Of a stretch of 30,904 bases of DNA, positions 17,421 through 24,018 are shown piece by piece (within the stretch, counting starts at the first letter, position 1; every line of letters begins with the position of its first letter). The notes under the pieces are model-generated. The model worked only from the letters and a program-made list of their open reading frames with translations. It did no database searches and had not been told where the DNA came from. Where the stretch lies: IMG/VR virus record IMGVR_UViG_3300042868_005166, positions 1-30,904 of that record, one strand, 5' to 3'. Position numbers and translations under genes: made by a program. Source of the stretch: a virus.

Positions 17421-17809
17421 GCATTGACGAAATCATTCAGCGTTCCATCGCCGTTGACTTCGATGATACACTAGCCATCGAGGTCATGGACGAGATCGTG
17501 CCGACCAAGGGCGCCAAGGATGCGATGATTAAACTCTGGAACGCAGGGTACCTCATCGTGATCCACTCGTCCCGGGCATGGGAGGGCTTCGCCGACCGTG
17601 GCGAACGCACGCGCTGGATGGCAGAGTGGCTGCACAAGCACCACATCCCATACCACAAGATCCACACCGGGTTCGGAAAGCCGACCGCGATTGCGTACAT
17701 CGACGACAAGGCGATAAAATATGACGACAACTGGCCGGAGATTGCCAACTGGCTCATCGCACGCAGAGGCGTGAAGATGACTGGCGGAAAGACGGGAGTG
17801 AAGAAGTGA
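17417..17809 (+). CDS. HAD-superfamily phosphatase-like protein
   Basis: This 130-aa protein is called from the GTG at 17417, which overlaps the phosphoesterase stop as GTGA and has AAGG four bases upstream. An in-frame upstream start would overlap the previous gene by 50 bases and is less likely. The HAD signature is clear: VDFDDTLA (Asp14 nucleophile, Asp16 acid/base), a Ser in VIHSSR as motif II, and YIDDKAIKYDDNW as the acidic motif IV, with a small cap. HAD enzymes transfer or remove phosphate. At the head of a nucleotide-sugar cluster it may remove phosphate from a sugar phosphate, but other substrates are possible. The overlap with the next gene suggests co-translation. Confidence 0.75.
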   Translation: MSIDEIIQRSIAVDFDDTLAIEVMDEIVPTKGAKDAMIKLWNAGYLIVIHSSRAWEGFADRGERTRWMAEWLHKHHIPYHKIHTGFGKPTAIAYIDDKAIKYDDNWPEIANWLIARRGVKMTGGKTGVKK

Positions 17810-18600
17810 TTGTTATTCTTGGCACGGGGCAGGCTGCCCAACACATTGCCGATCCACTACGGGAGAGGGGCATCCCCTATCTGTTCCTCTCCCGCAAAGA
17901 CTGGGCCGACCGTGAGGAACTGATTGGCCTAATCAAGGATGCCAACCCAAAGGCAGTCATCAACTGTGCTGCTCAGCGGGACATTGCGCTCTGTGAAAGC
18001 AAGCCGCACGAGGCCGACGAGGCGAACGTGTACATCCCGCTCGCGGTCTCCGAGGCTGGCTTCCGACAGGTGTACATTAGCACGGACTATGTCTACGACC
18101 TCAACGAAAAGAACCGGACGTTGCATGAGGAAGAGCCTAGCCATGGGGCACTGTCCGTGTATGGGCAGAGCAAGTTGCGCGGCGAGCAGGTAGTGCTGGA
18201 TCGTGGCGGCATCGTCGTCCGGATCAGTAGCCCGTTCGGCCCACATAAGTCTCCATTCAAGGCATCGTTCGCTGACTTCGCAATGAGCAGCCAGAACAAT
18301 CTGGAACTGCCGTGCGACCAACACTTCAAGCCGACGTACATGCCAGACGCTGCGCCTGTAATCGTCGACCTTGCGCTCGATGGTGATCCCGGGATCTACC
18401 ACGTAACCAACGAGGGCACGACCGACTGGGCAGTGTTCGCAAGTTTCGTTCGTGAGCAGGTAAGGAACAAGGCAAAGGTCATGGCAGTAACGCGCAAGGA
18501 TAAGACCCGCCCAATGTGGGGCAACCTAAAGAATACTAAACTACCGGCACTCCGACACTGGGCAGAGGCAGTGCAGGAGTATGTGAGGAAGGGACTATGA
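17806..18600 (+). CDS. RmlD-like dTDP-4-dehydrorhamnose reductase family protein (SDR)
   Basis: This 264-aa protein is an extended short-chain dehydrogenase. The Rossmann start MIVILGTGQAAQ gives the GxGxxA dinucleotide loop. STDYVYD (92-98) is the characteristic RmlD motif, and YGQSK (Tyr119, Lys123) is the catalytic pair. RmlD enzymes reduce the 4-keto group of a dTDP-6-deoxyhexose with NAD(P)H. At 264 residues it is slightly short for the family. It starts with GTG in a GTGA overlap with the HAD gene and ends in an ATGA overlap with the epimerase, so all three are probably made together. The exact sugar is unknown, since no RmlA or RmlB is visible. Confidence 0.75.
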   Translation: MIVILGTGQAAQHIADPLRERGIPYLFLSRKDWADREELIGLIKDANPKAVINCAAQRDIALCESKPHEADEANVYIPLAVSEAGFRQVYISTDYVYDLNEKNRTLHEEEPSHGALSVYGQSKLRGEQVVLDRGGIVVRISSPFGPHKSPFKASFADFAMSSQNNLELPCDQHFKPTYMPDAAPVIVDLALDGDPGIYHVTNEGTTDWAVFASFVREQVRNKAKVMAVTRKDKTRPMWGNLKNTKLPALRHWAEAVQEYVRKGL

Positions 18601-19571
18601 AAGCACTGATCACTGGCAACCTTGGATACGTCGGGCCACTCGTGGTCCGGCAGATGAAGGATGCAGGCATCCACACTGTCGGGCTAGACACCGGATGGTT
18701 CCTGCCGACCTTCGACCTGACCGATCACGCAGACCATCTACCGGACGAGCAACTGTTCCTTGACCTGCGTTCGGATAAGCAGGCGATGCTGCCGTCCAAC
18801 GTGGACGTGGTGGTGCACCTTGCTGGCCTGTCGAACGACCCGCTCTCGGAGATCGACGACACCCTGACCAAGCGCATCAACGTGATCGGGACGATCCGTC
18901 TCATGGAACTATACCCGGAAGCCAGGCACGTCGTCGCCTCCTCGGCGTCGGTCTACGGGTCAACGGACAAGTATCATTTCTCGGAAGAGGGGGATGCGAC
19001 TAAGCCGCTGACGGCATACGCCCGGGCAAAGGTAGCGGTCGACGAGTACATCTCTTCACTCGACAAGACCTCGGACGAGTACGACGCCATCTGCCTACGC
19101 TTCGGTACGCTGTGGGGCTGGAGCCCGAACATGCGCCGGGACATCGTAGTCAATGCCTTCTGCTGGCAGGCGGCGAAGAACCGAGAGGTGGCCCCTGCCC
19201 AGAACGCACGGCGACCAATGCTTCACGTCAAGGATGCTGCCCACCTTTTGGTGGCGGCGGCTACGACCCGGCATCGTGGCATTGTGAACTGCGCAACGGA
19301 GAACACGACAGTGCTCGAGATTGCCGACAGGGTGGCACGGGCTACAGAGTCGGCCCTTGTGCCATGCCCAGAGAGCAATGCTGACGCCCGGGACTACTGG
19401 CTGGATACCCAGCGGATGTCGACGACCATTGGTCAGGGGCACCCGTTCACCTACCTAGAGCACGACAAGGAGATCATGAGGGTCTTCCGCACGGCGCAGG
19501 CAATGGGTGAGGAGTATCCGACCCGTATCCAGCGTGTAAAGCAGATCATCGAACAGGACGGACGTTTGTAA
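18597..19571 (+). CDS. NAD-dependent sugar epimerase/dehydratase (extended SDR)
   Basis: This 324-aa protein has the extended-SDR features TGNLGYVG (nucleotide loop, 6-13), HLAGLSNDP (about 73-81), SSASVYG (114-120) and YARAK (Tyr140, Lys144 catalytic pair), with a C-terminal substrate domain containing RPMLHVKDAAHLL. Such enzymes epimerise, dehydrate or otherwise oxidise nucleotide sugars. The AGLSNDP pattern is common in a WcaG-like group of epimerases. Coupled to the RmlD-like gene and followed 36 bases later by a new promoter, it closes the sugar operon. The substrate cannot be told. The product would feed the phage or host glycosyltransferase (inference). Confidence 0.75.
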   Translation: MKALITGNLGYVGPLVVRQMKDAGIHTVGLDTGWFLPTFDLTDHADHLPDEQLFLDLRSDKQAMLPSNVDVVVHLAGLSNDPLSEIDDTLTKRINVIGTIRLMELYPEARHVVASSASVYGSTDKYHFSEEGDATKPLTAYARAKVAVDEYISSLDKTSDEYDAICLRFGTLWGWSPNMRRDIVVNAFCWQAAKNREVAPAQNARRPMLHVKDAAHLLVAAATTRHRGIVNCATENTTVLEIADRVARATESALVPCPESNADARDYWLDTQRMSTTIGQGHPFTYLEHDKEIMRVFRTAQAMGEEYPTRIQRVKQIIEQDGRL

Positions 19572-19600
19572 TTGACAGGCCCCGCGTGGGGCTGTATACT
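19572..19600 (+). promoter_or_regulatory. Consensus promoter giving a probable leaderless transcript
   Basis: TTGACA (19572-19577), a 17-base spacer and TATACT (19595-19600) form a near-perfect promoter in the short gap after the epimerase gene. The predicted start falls on or next to the ATG at 19607, so the mRNA would lack a 5' leader. The spacer contains a palindrome, GCCCC-GCGT-GGGGC (19579-19592), which could be an operator or the stem of a terminator for the upstream sugar operon. Confidence 0.8.
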
Positions 19601-19606
19601 CCGACC

Positions 19607-20284
19607 ATGGAAAGCGTAAAGAGCGTGGTCGAGGGTGTCTTCAAGATTAGAGAGCCTCGCCCTTCTAAAGAGAAGTGGCGGGGTTCTTTGCTTGGTGGCT
19701 GTATTCGGGCGCACTGGTACGATTCCAACGGCGTGCCGGAGACCGAGCCATTCGCAGAGAAGTTGTTCGGCATCTTCAAGGTGGGCAATCTGTTCGGGGA
19801 GGAGATCGTTAAGATCCTTGCCGACTCAGGCAGGTTTGCCGACATACAGCCGGAGGTCCCGATTCAGATACCAGAGTGGAACTTTGCGGGCAACATCGAC
19901 GCATTGGTGACGTGGGAGGATGGCACGAAATCCGTGCTGGAGTTTAAGACCGAATCGTCGAACGCCCGCAAATACCGCAACGGACAGCCGAAGAGGGAAC
20001 ACATGGTGCAGGCATCGTCCTACGCGGCGGCGCTCAAGCACCTTGGCACACCCGTGGATGACGTGCGTGTCGTCTACATCGAGAAGGATTCCTTCTCGTT
20101 GGACGAGTACCTCATCCCGAATGAATGGCAGGACCGAGCAGTCCGAACCATTCGTGTGCTAAACTACTACGGGGATAGGAAGCCACCTCGCATCCCCGAT
20201 GCGTGGGCCAAGTCGCCGAAGGGCGGTTGGAAGTACCCATGTTCGTATTGTAGGTGGCAGACAGAATGTAGGAGCAGCCGATGA
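19607..20284 (+). CDS. Cas4/RecB-like PD-(D/E)XK nuclease with Fe-S cluster cysteines
   Basis: This 225-aa protein is called from the ATG at 19607. An in-frame GTG at 19586 lies inside the promoter and is rejected. The nuclease core is visible: Gly-Glu in NLFGEEI, GNIDALV (Asp98), VLEFKT (Glu112, Lys114) and QASSYAAAL (Gln135, Tyr139). One N-terminal cysteine (Cys32 in GGCIRAHWYD) plus three at the end (Cys212, 215, 221 in PCSYCRWQTEC) is the Cas4/AddB-type 4Fe-4S arrangement. Such phage proteins resect or trim DNA ends. Next to an Erf annealing gene it probably supplies single strands for recombination. There is no CRISPR array or other cas gene here, so this is not evidence of CRISPR. The stop overlaps the Erf start as ATGA. 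Confidence 0.82.
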   Translation: MESVKSVVEGVFKIREPRPSKEKWRGSLLGGCIRAHWYDSNGVPETEPFAEKLFGIFKVGNLFGEEIVKILADSGRFADIQPEVPIQIPEWNFAGNIDALVTWEDGTKSVLEFKTESSNARKYRNGQPKREHMVQASSYAAALKHLGTPVDDVRVVYIEKDSFSLDEYLIPNEWQDRAVRTIRVLNYYGDRKPPRIPDAWAKSPKGGWKYPCSYCRWQTECRSSR

Positions 20285-20778
20285 AACTAGCAGCGAAACT
20301 TTCACAGGTGATGGCCAAGGTTGGCTACGTCCAGAAGGGCGGGACGAACTCCGCTCAGGGGTACAAGTACGTCATGGCATCGGACGTCGCGGACAAGGTC
20401 CGAACGGCGCTCGGTGAACTGAACGTCATCATGGTCCCGGCCGCGGTTGACGTGGTATCCGAGGGGCTTACCCCGAAGGGTACGCAGGCTATCGTGACGG
20501 CACGGTACACATGGCGCTTCATTGACGGTGACACAGGCGAGACGCTGGACATCCAGACGCTCGGCTCTGGCGCTGACAGTGGCGACAAGCATGTGTACAA
20601 GTCGTCGACTGGTGCGCTCAAGTACGCACTGCTCACGACGTTCCTGATCCCTACCGGCGATGACCCAGAGAATGATGGCGGCGATGCGACCATCGCACGT
20701 GCTGCCGAGAAGATCTTTGGCGACAGTGTGAAGACTGCACCGAAGCCATCCGTAAAGCCTGAGGAGGTAGACTTCTAA
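20281..20778 (+). CDS. Erf-family single-strand annealing protein
   Basis: This 165-aa protein matches the Erf family of phage recombinases, which anneal complementary single strands during recombination and genome circularisation. Visible features are the N-terminal helix followed by YVQKGGTNSAQGYKYVMASD (an Erf-like Lys-Gly...Tyr-Lys-Tyr segment), the central GADSGDKHVYKSSTGALKYA segment (about 97-116) with its downstream LLTTFLIPTGDDPE, and a disordered acidic tail. The C-terminal 40 residues are variable in the family. It overlaps the nuclease upstream and the next gene (TAATG), fitting a nuclease-annealase pair. Confidence 0.82.
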   Translation: MKLAAKLSQVMAKVGYVQKGGTNSAQGYKYVMASDVADKVRTALGELNVIMVPAAVDVVSEGLTPKGTQAIVTARYTWRFIDGDTGETLDIQTLGSGADSGDKHVYKSSTGALKYALLTTFLIPTGDDPENDGGDATIARAAEKIFGDSVKTAPKPSVKPEEVDF

Positions 20779-21167
20779 TGGAGACAATCCTGTTTTGGTT
20801 CAGCGACAAGTTCGAGCCTGAGGAGAGGACGCTGCCATCTGGCGTGAAGATCCTTTCGTTCAAGGGTTCGATGAACTCATACGAGTATCAGTTGTGGGTC
20901 GAGGGCGGCAAGAAGGGCGACAAGCCTAACCGCTATCTCTACGTGACGTTCACGTCATTCGACGAGCCGTCATGGGATCACATCCGAAAGATCCGTGACT
21001 GGGCGAACACACAGAAGACAGAGGGCGATCCCCGCGCCGACGCTGTGGCGATTGGCAAGTGGGGTAAGAACATCGAGAAGGACGGTCGCTCGTATGCAGA
21101 CTTCACCCTTCGAGAGATCTCACGCTGCGTCTGGGGCCCGTTGTCCCAGCGGGGCAATAAGGAGTGA
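20778..21167 (+). CDS. Unknown protein of the recombination operon (129 aa)
   Basis: I do not recognise this family. It starts in a TAATG overlap with Erf. The first 70 residues look like a small beta-rich domain (strands around ILFWFSD, YEYQLWVEGG, RYLYVTFTSF). The rest is helical and charged (HIRKIRDWANTQKT), with a conserved-looking tail FTLREISRCVWGPLSQR. Tight coupling to Erf suggests a role in DNA recombination or replication. A single-strand DNA-binding role would fit a beta-rich N-terminus, but nothing proves it. Confidence 0.7.
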   Translation: METILFWFSDKFEPEERTLPSGVKILSFKGSMNSYEYQLWVEGGKKGDKPNRYLYVTFTSFDEPSWDHIRKIRDWANTQKTEGDPRADAVAIGKWGKNIEKDGRSYADFTLREISRCVWGPLSQRGNKE

Positions 21168-21373
21168 TCGAAAGCCCCTACGACGCGGTCGAAGCCTCGC
21201 GCTGTGCGCTGGACCGCATGAGTGACAACAGGACTGGGTGCAGCCGCACTAGCGAGGGCTGCCGCTGGTGCGAGCACCCGGTCCGCCCACTACTCAAGTG
21301 GGTGCGAGACTACATCGAGGACCCGAGGAACAACGTGGCAATCTCCAACTACGAGAGAGGTAAGATCATATGA
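21164..21373 (+). CDS. Small Cys-rich protein, unknown (69 aa)
   Basis: The gene starts with GTG in a GTGA overlap. Because its would-be RBS (GGAG) runs into the GTG, expression must rely on coupling, or the start may be the in-frame ATG at 21218. Residues about 25-41 hold a Cys-x7-Cys-x2-Cys-x-His motif (GCSRTSEGCRWCEH) that could bind zinc. The C-terminus is a charged helix. Ends in an ATGA overlap with the next small gene. Confidence 0.6.
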   Translation: MIESPYDAVEASRCALDRMSDNRTGCSRTSEGCRWCEHPVRPLLKWVRDYIEDPRNNVAISNYERGKII

Positions 21374-21561
21374 GTCCAGCAGTCAAGTCGGGCAAGGGAG
21401 AGCGAAGCATCGGCAAGTGGACGCCACGACCGTGCATCAAGTGTGCCCTCGCTATTGACAAGCAAGGGGACTCGTATCGTGTACAATCTATTGAGTTCAT
21501 TGGTGCTCGCCGAAGTACCGAATGGCACTGGGTGCACCGCAAGTGTATGGAGACTAAGTAG
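21370..21561 (+). CDS. Small zinc-finger-like protein (63 aa)
   Basis: The gene starts in an ATGA overlap. CIKC at about 22-25 and a C-terminal VHRKC form a possible Cys-x2-Cys...His-x2-Cys metal site around a short beta hairpin (SYRVQSIEFIG). No family recognised. The next gene starts immediately after its stop. Confidence 0.65.
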   Translation: MSPAVKSGKGERSIGKWTPRPCIKCALAIDKQGDSYRVQSIEFIGARRSTEWHWVHRKCMETK

Positions 21562-21840
21562 ATGGGTAAGATGAAGGATCTTCAGATTCAGGATCACAAC
21601 GATCTGCTTCAAGACTTTGAAGAGGCGTTGCTTGCCGACGGATTCGAGGATGCACTGGTCGGCTACGGTCGAAGGTTTAACTACCCGGTCGCTATCTACG
21701 ACTACGACAAGTGCCTTGAGGTAATGGTCGAGCGTGACGGCATGACTGAAGAGGAGGCCATCGAGTTCTTCGACTTCAACGTTGGCGGTGCCTACGTTGG
21801 GGAGAACACGCCAGTCTTCTTGATGCTCAGGAATGACTGA
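21562..21840 (+). CDS. Conserved acidic phage protein, unknown (92 aa)
   Basis: The gene follows the previous stop without a gap, with GGAG 10 bases upstream inside the previous gene. The second half (YDYDKCLEVMVERDGMTEEEA, then FFDFNVGGAYVGENTP) recalls a small conserved family found in many phage genomes, with a Tyr-Asp-x-Asp-Lys segment, a helix with an acidic EEEA, and a Gly-Gly-Ala-Tyr-x-Gly-Glu/Asp-x-Thr-Pro loop. Its function is unknown. The stop lies within the start of the resolvase-like gene (8-base overlap). Confidence 0.75.
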   Translation: MGKMKDLQIQDHNDLLQDFEEALLADGFEDALVGYGRRFNYPVAIYDYDKCLEVMVERDGMTEEEAIEFFDFNVGGAYVGENTPVFLMLRND

Positions 21841-22159
21841 CGCTGAACGCGCTCGAAGGGGCAAGAACAACCGCAAGAGGGGCAACTCCATCGAGTTAGC
21901 CGTCGCCAAAATGATTGGCGGCAAGCGTGTTGGGATGTTCGGCGGAAAGGTCGACGTGGAGAACGGACACCTAGAACTACAGATCAAGAGCGGGGGCACG
22001 TTCCCCGAGCGGATCTGGGATCTGATCCAGTCGATAGAGTATCGGTCGGACAGGCTGCGTGGGTCAGTCCACGTAAGCGCAGAAGGCGCTGGAACAAAGC
22101 GGCGCTACATGGTAACATTTGATTTGGAGGAGTATCTCAATGACGAACCATCTCGCTAA
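21833..22159 (+). CDS. Small PD-(D/E)XK nuclease, Holliday-junction-resolvase-like
   Basis: This 108-aa protein has the pattern RGNSIELAVAKMIGGKRVG-M-FGGKVDVENGHLELQIKSGG: an N-terminal helix with Glu, an Asp in GGKVDVE and a Q-x-K catalytic strand (LQIKSG), as in phage-type Holliday-junction resolvase and related endonucleases. The usual Glu-x-Lys is Gln-x-Lys, known in some members of this fold but possibly affecting metal binding. It would resolve recombination or packaging intermediates together with Erf and the Cas4-like nuclease nearby. It overlaps the next gene start at 22140 by 20 bases. Confidence 0.65.
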   Translation: MTDAERARRGKNNRKRGNSIELAVAKMIGGKRVGMFGGKVDVENGHLELQIKSGGTFPERIWDLIQSIEYRSDRLRGSVHVSAEGAGTKRRYMVTFDLEEYLNDEPSR

Positions 22160-22691
22160 CGTTTCCCTCGAGCCGAGGGTCATCCAGAACGGAGTCTATC
22201 AAGACTCTCGTGGGTACTTCCTTGAGATCGTCAAGGACCCGTACCGATCCATCCCGGGCTTCAGTGTCCGTCAAGCGAACGCATCGTGGTCGCTAGCCGG
22301 CGTGTTCCGTGGACTGCATGCTCAACTCTTCATGGACAAAGCGATGATGGTGTCGTCTGGCAAGGCGCTCATCTTTGCTGTCAACATTGACCCGATGTCA
22401 AAACTTTACGGTCAGGTAATCTCGGAGGAGATGGAGGCTGGCGACGGCAAGTTGTTCTACGCGCCGTGGTGGTGGGCCCGAGGGTTCATTGCCATCACCG
22501 ATGCAACGGTCACGTACCTCTGCTCCGCTGCATACAATGGTGCGCATGAAGTTGCAGTAAACTATCGATCATTCCCCGAGGTTGAACAACTTGTAAGCAA
22601 GCACGATGTGACGATCATCTCCGAGAAGGATACGATCTCTCCGCTTGCTGACAAGGATGCACTTGAACTCTGGGTGAAGGGAGCCAAGTGA
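22140..22691 (+). CDS. RmlC-like sugar 3,5-epimerase (cupin)
   Basis: This 183-aa protein starts at the ATG at 22140 with GGAGG nine bases upstream, inside the previous gene. The family pattern is visible: DSRGYFLEI (22-30), VRQANASWS (43-51), GVFRGLHAQ (55-62; His60 is the likely general base) and LFYAPWWWARGF (105-116), the last corresponding to the usual PPGxAHGF but with Arg in place of His. RmlC epimerises dTDP-4-keto-6-deoxyhexose at C3 and C5, before RmlD. It is separated by the recombination genes from the RmlD/epimerase cluster but probably acts in the same pathway. Its changed motif may indicate a different substrate. Confidence 0.78.
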   Translation: MTNHLANVSLEPRVIQNGVYQDSRGYFLEIVKDPYRSIPGFSVRQANASWSLAGVFRGLHAQLFMDKAMMVSSGKALIFAVNIDPMSKLYGQVISEEMEAGDGKLFYAPWWWARGFIAITDATVTYLCSAAYNGAHEVAVNYRSFPEVEQLVSKHDVTIISEKDTISPLADKDALELWVKGAK

Positions 22692-22894
22692 GCGTACCAT
22701 ACGTAAAGAGAAAGCCAAACGTTGAGGATGGATTGCTTGCGTGGACACGCGCATTCAACTACATCTACGCAGCACTCGAAGAGAAAGCAGGCAACCTGCC
22801 TGACCAGTTTAAAGATGCGGCACGCCTAACGCAGGCAACCTGTGCCGCGCAAGAAGCGACCAAGTTGGTCGGGGAGGTATCAATTGGCGACTAA
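22688..22894 (+). CDS. Small helical protein, unknown (68 aa)
   Basis: This gene begins with GTG in a GTGA overlap with the RmlC-like gene. It is almost all helix (EDGLLAWTRAFNYIYAALEEKA, AARLTQATCAAQEATKLVG), with one Cys and no recognisable motif. It overlaps the next gene start by 11 bases. Confidence 0.65.
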   Translation: MSVPYVKRKPNVEDGLLAWTRAFNYIYAALEEKAGNLPDQFKDAARLTQATCAAQEATKLVGEVSIGD

Positions 22895-23087
22895 TCCAGA
22901 GGACCGAGAAGAACAGCCTACAGCCGTCCAGAGAGCGGTCAGGGCTATCCAGGCCCCACTAAGGAGCAAGCGCCCGCGTACGGCCCTCCTACTGGCATTT
23001 GCGGGGCTTCTAGCAGCCCTTGCTCCCTTCCCATGGGGGTCATTCGCCTGTGCGGCGTTGATCCTTGTGGCTATCGATCAGGACTGA
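22884..23087 (+). CDS. Small membrane protein, two predicted spans (67 aa)
   Basis: The TTG at 22884 is the best start because GGGGAGG lies six bases before it and it gives a sensible protein, starting MATNPEDREE. Residues 1-34 are polar and basic. Residues about 35-65 contain two hydrophobic stretches separated by PFPWGS (TALLLAFAGLLAALA and FACAALILVAI), so a short hairpin membrane protein is likely. It is not recognisable as a holin, although its size and topology would allow it. Overlaps the start of the next gene as TGATG. Confidence 0.6.
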   Translation: MATNPEDREEQPTAVQRAVRAIQAPLRSKRPRTALLLAFAGLLAALAPFPWGSFACAALILVAIDQD

Positions 23088-23299
23088 TGCTGATGGGGAT
23101 CGCCTGCCCGAAGTGCAAGTCGGAGAAGATTCGGGCAACGCGAAAGCCATACAAAGTACTCACCCCCCGACTGTCGATTCGTCTATGGCAATGCGAATGC
23201 GGTGAGCGGTTCATGATTGCCAATGTCCTCGTCAAGGATACAACAGCAGATAAGTTGGAGGAGATCTACGATGCGCAAAGTACCGAAGGAATTCACTGA
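23087..23299 (+). CDS. Small zinc-ribbon protein (70 aa)
   Basis: The ATG at 23087 overlaps the previous stop; a second in-frame ATG follows at 23093. CPKC (about 8-11) and CECG (about 36-39) form a classic four-Cys zinc-ribbon core, separated by a basic hairpin (KIRATRKPYKVL). Zinc ribbons of this sort bind nucleic acids or proteins. No family recognised. Its 3' end overlaps the start of the MazG-like gene in another frame (29 bases). Confidence 0.7.
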   Translation: MLMGIACPKCKSEKIRATRKPYKVLTPRLSIRLWQCECGERFMIANVLVKDTTADKLEEIYDAQSTEGIH

Positions 23300-23606
23300 T
23301 TACTTTGGCTCACTGAACAAGGAAGCGTACGACATCCTCGTCCAACGCCAAGAAGGGTACGGCCCTGCCAACATCGAAGGGCTTGGTCCATACGGTGTGT
23401 TCTCTCGTCTTGCACTCGACAAGTGCGGGCGCATTGCAACCTCGCTGAACGGCACCATCAAGTCCGGCGTTCCGGAAGTCAGCAAGGATTGGTACAACGA
23501 TGGCGTGCGTGATGCACTCATCGACATTGCGAACTACGCCATGATTCTCATTGCGCTCGGAGAGAACAAGTGGTCAGAGGTATCCCGAGCAGGTGAGGAA
23601 AAGTGA
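23271..23606 (+). CDS. MazG-like / DUF1599 (Nmad1) nucleotide-modification-associated protein
   Basis: This 111-aa protein is called from the ATG at 23271 with GGAGGAG ten bases upstream. The helical pattern QEGYGPANI...GVFSRLALDKCGRI and DGVRDALIDIANYAMIL is that of DUF1599 (also called nucleotide modification associated domain 1), a relative of all-alpha MazG-type NTP pyrophosphohydrolases. In these, two Asp/Glu-rich helices bind magnesium and a nucleotide. In the phage it may clean up or supply an unusual or noncanonical nucleotide. That is inference: no base-modification enzyme is visible here. Confidence 0.65.
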   Translation: MRKVPKEFTDYFGSLNKEAYDILVQRQEGYGPANIEGLGPYGVFSRLALDKCGRIATSLNGTIKSGVPEVSKDWYNDGVRDALIDIANYAMILIALGENKWSEVSRAGEEK

Positions 23607-23812
23607 GCGACTTGGAAGAAGTAAGAAAGCGTTTGATCAGACTTATCGGGCAGACCAACCTCATTGACTCCGACACGAAGCAGTCGATCCTGAAGGCGAT
23701 GGGTAGCCCAGCCCTCATGCGAGAGCAGACTATTGTGCATGTCCGCTATGGTATGATCCTTGCGGTCGATGTGCTCGAGGAGTACATGAGGGAGAAGAGC
23801 GATCAGAAGTGA
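23603..23812 (+). CDS. Small helical protein, unknown (69 aa)
   Basis: The gene starts with GTG in a GTGA overlap with the MazG-like gene. It is entirely helical and charged (LEEVRKRLIRLIGQTNL, VRYGMILAVDVLEEYMREK), with no cysteines and no recognisable motif. Confidence 0.65.
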   Translation: MSDLEEVRKRLIRLIGQTNLIDSDTKQSILKAMGSPALMREQTIVHVRYGMILAVDVLEEYMREKSDQK

Positions 23813-24018
23813 TGCCGAAGCGTCCCGAGGAATACTTCAAGGCCGAGGCAAAGCGCCTCGGCCTCAGTGTTAGAGCCTACTGCCGGAAGTTTGGCATCAT
23901 CTACGCCAGCACCGTGGGCAAGGAGGCGCACCAAGATGAGCCGACGGTGCCGCTCTCATCCCTTGACGAGCGAGAGTTAGAGGTCGTCCTTTTCAGGAAG
24001 CGCAACGTCATCGAGTAG
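23812..24018 (+). CDS. Small basic protein, unknown (68 aa), end of rightward block
   Basis: An ATG at 23812 overlaps the previous stop; a GTG three bases upstream (23809) is an alternative start. The first half is helical and basic (EEYFKAEAKRLGLSVRAYCRK). It is the last gene of the rightward block and runs 42 bases into the 3' end of the opposite-strand gene at 23977-24231. No family is recognised. Confidence 0.55.
   Translation: MPKRPEEYFKAEAKRLGLSVRAYCRKFGIIYASTVGKEAHQDEPTVPLSSLDERELEVVLFRKRNVIE

Noticed and set aside
19607-20284. Evidence for a phage CRISPR-Cas system from the Cas4-like gene
   Set aside because: There are no repeat-spacer arrays and no other cas genes in the window. 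Cas4-like nucleases are common in phages next to annealing proteins.
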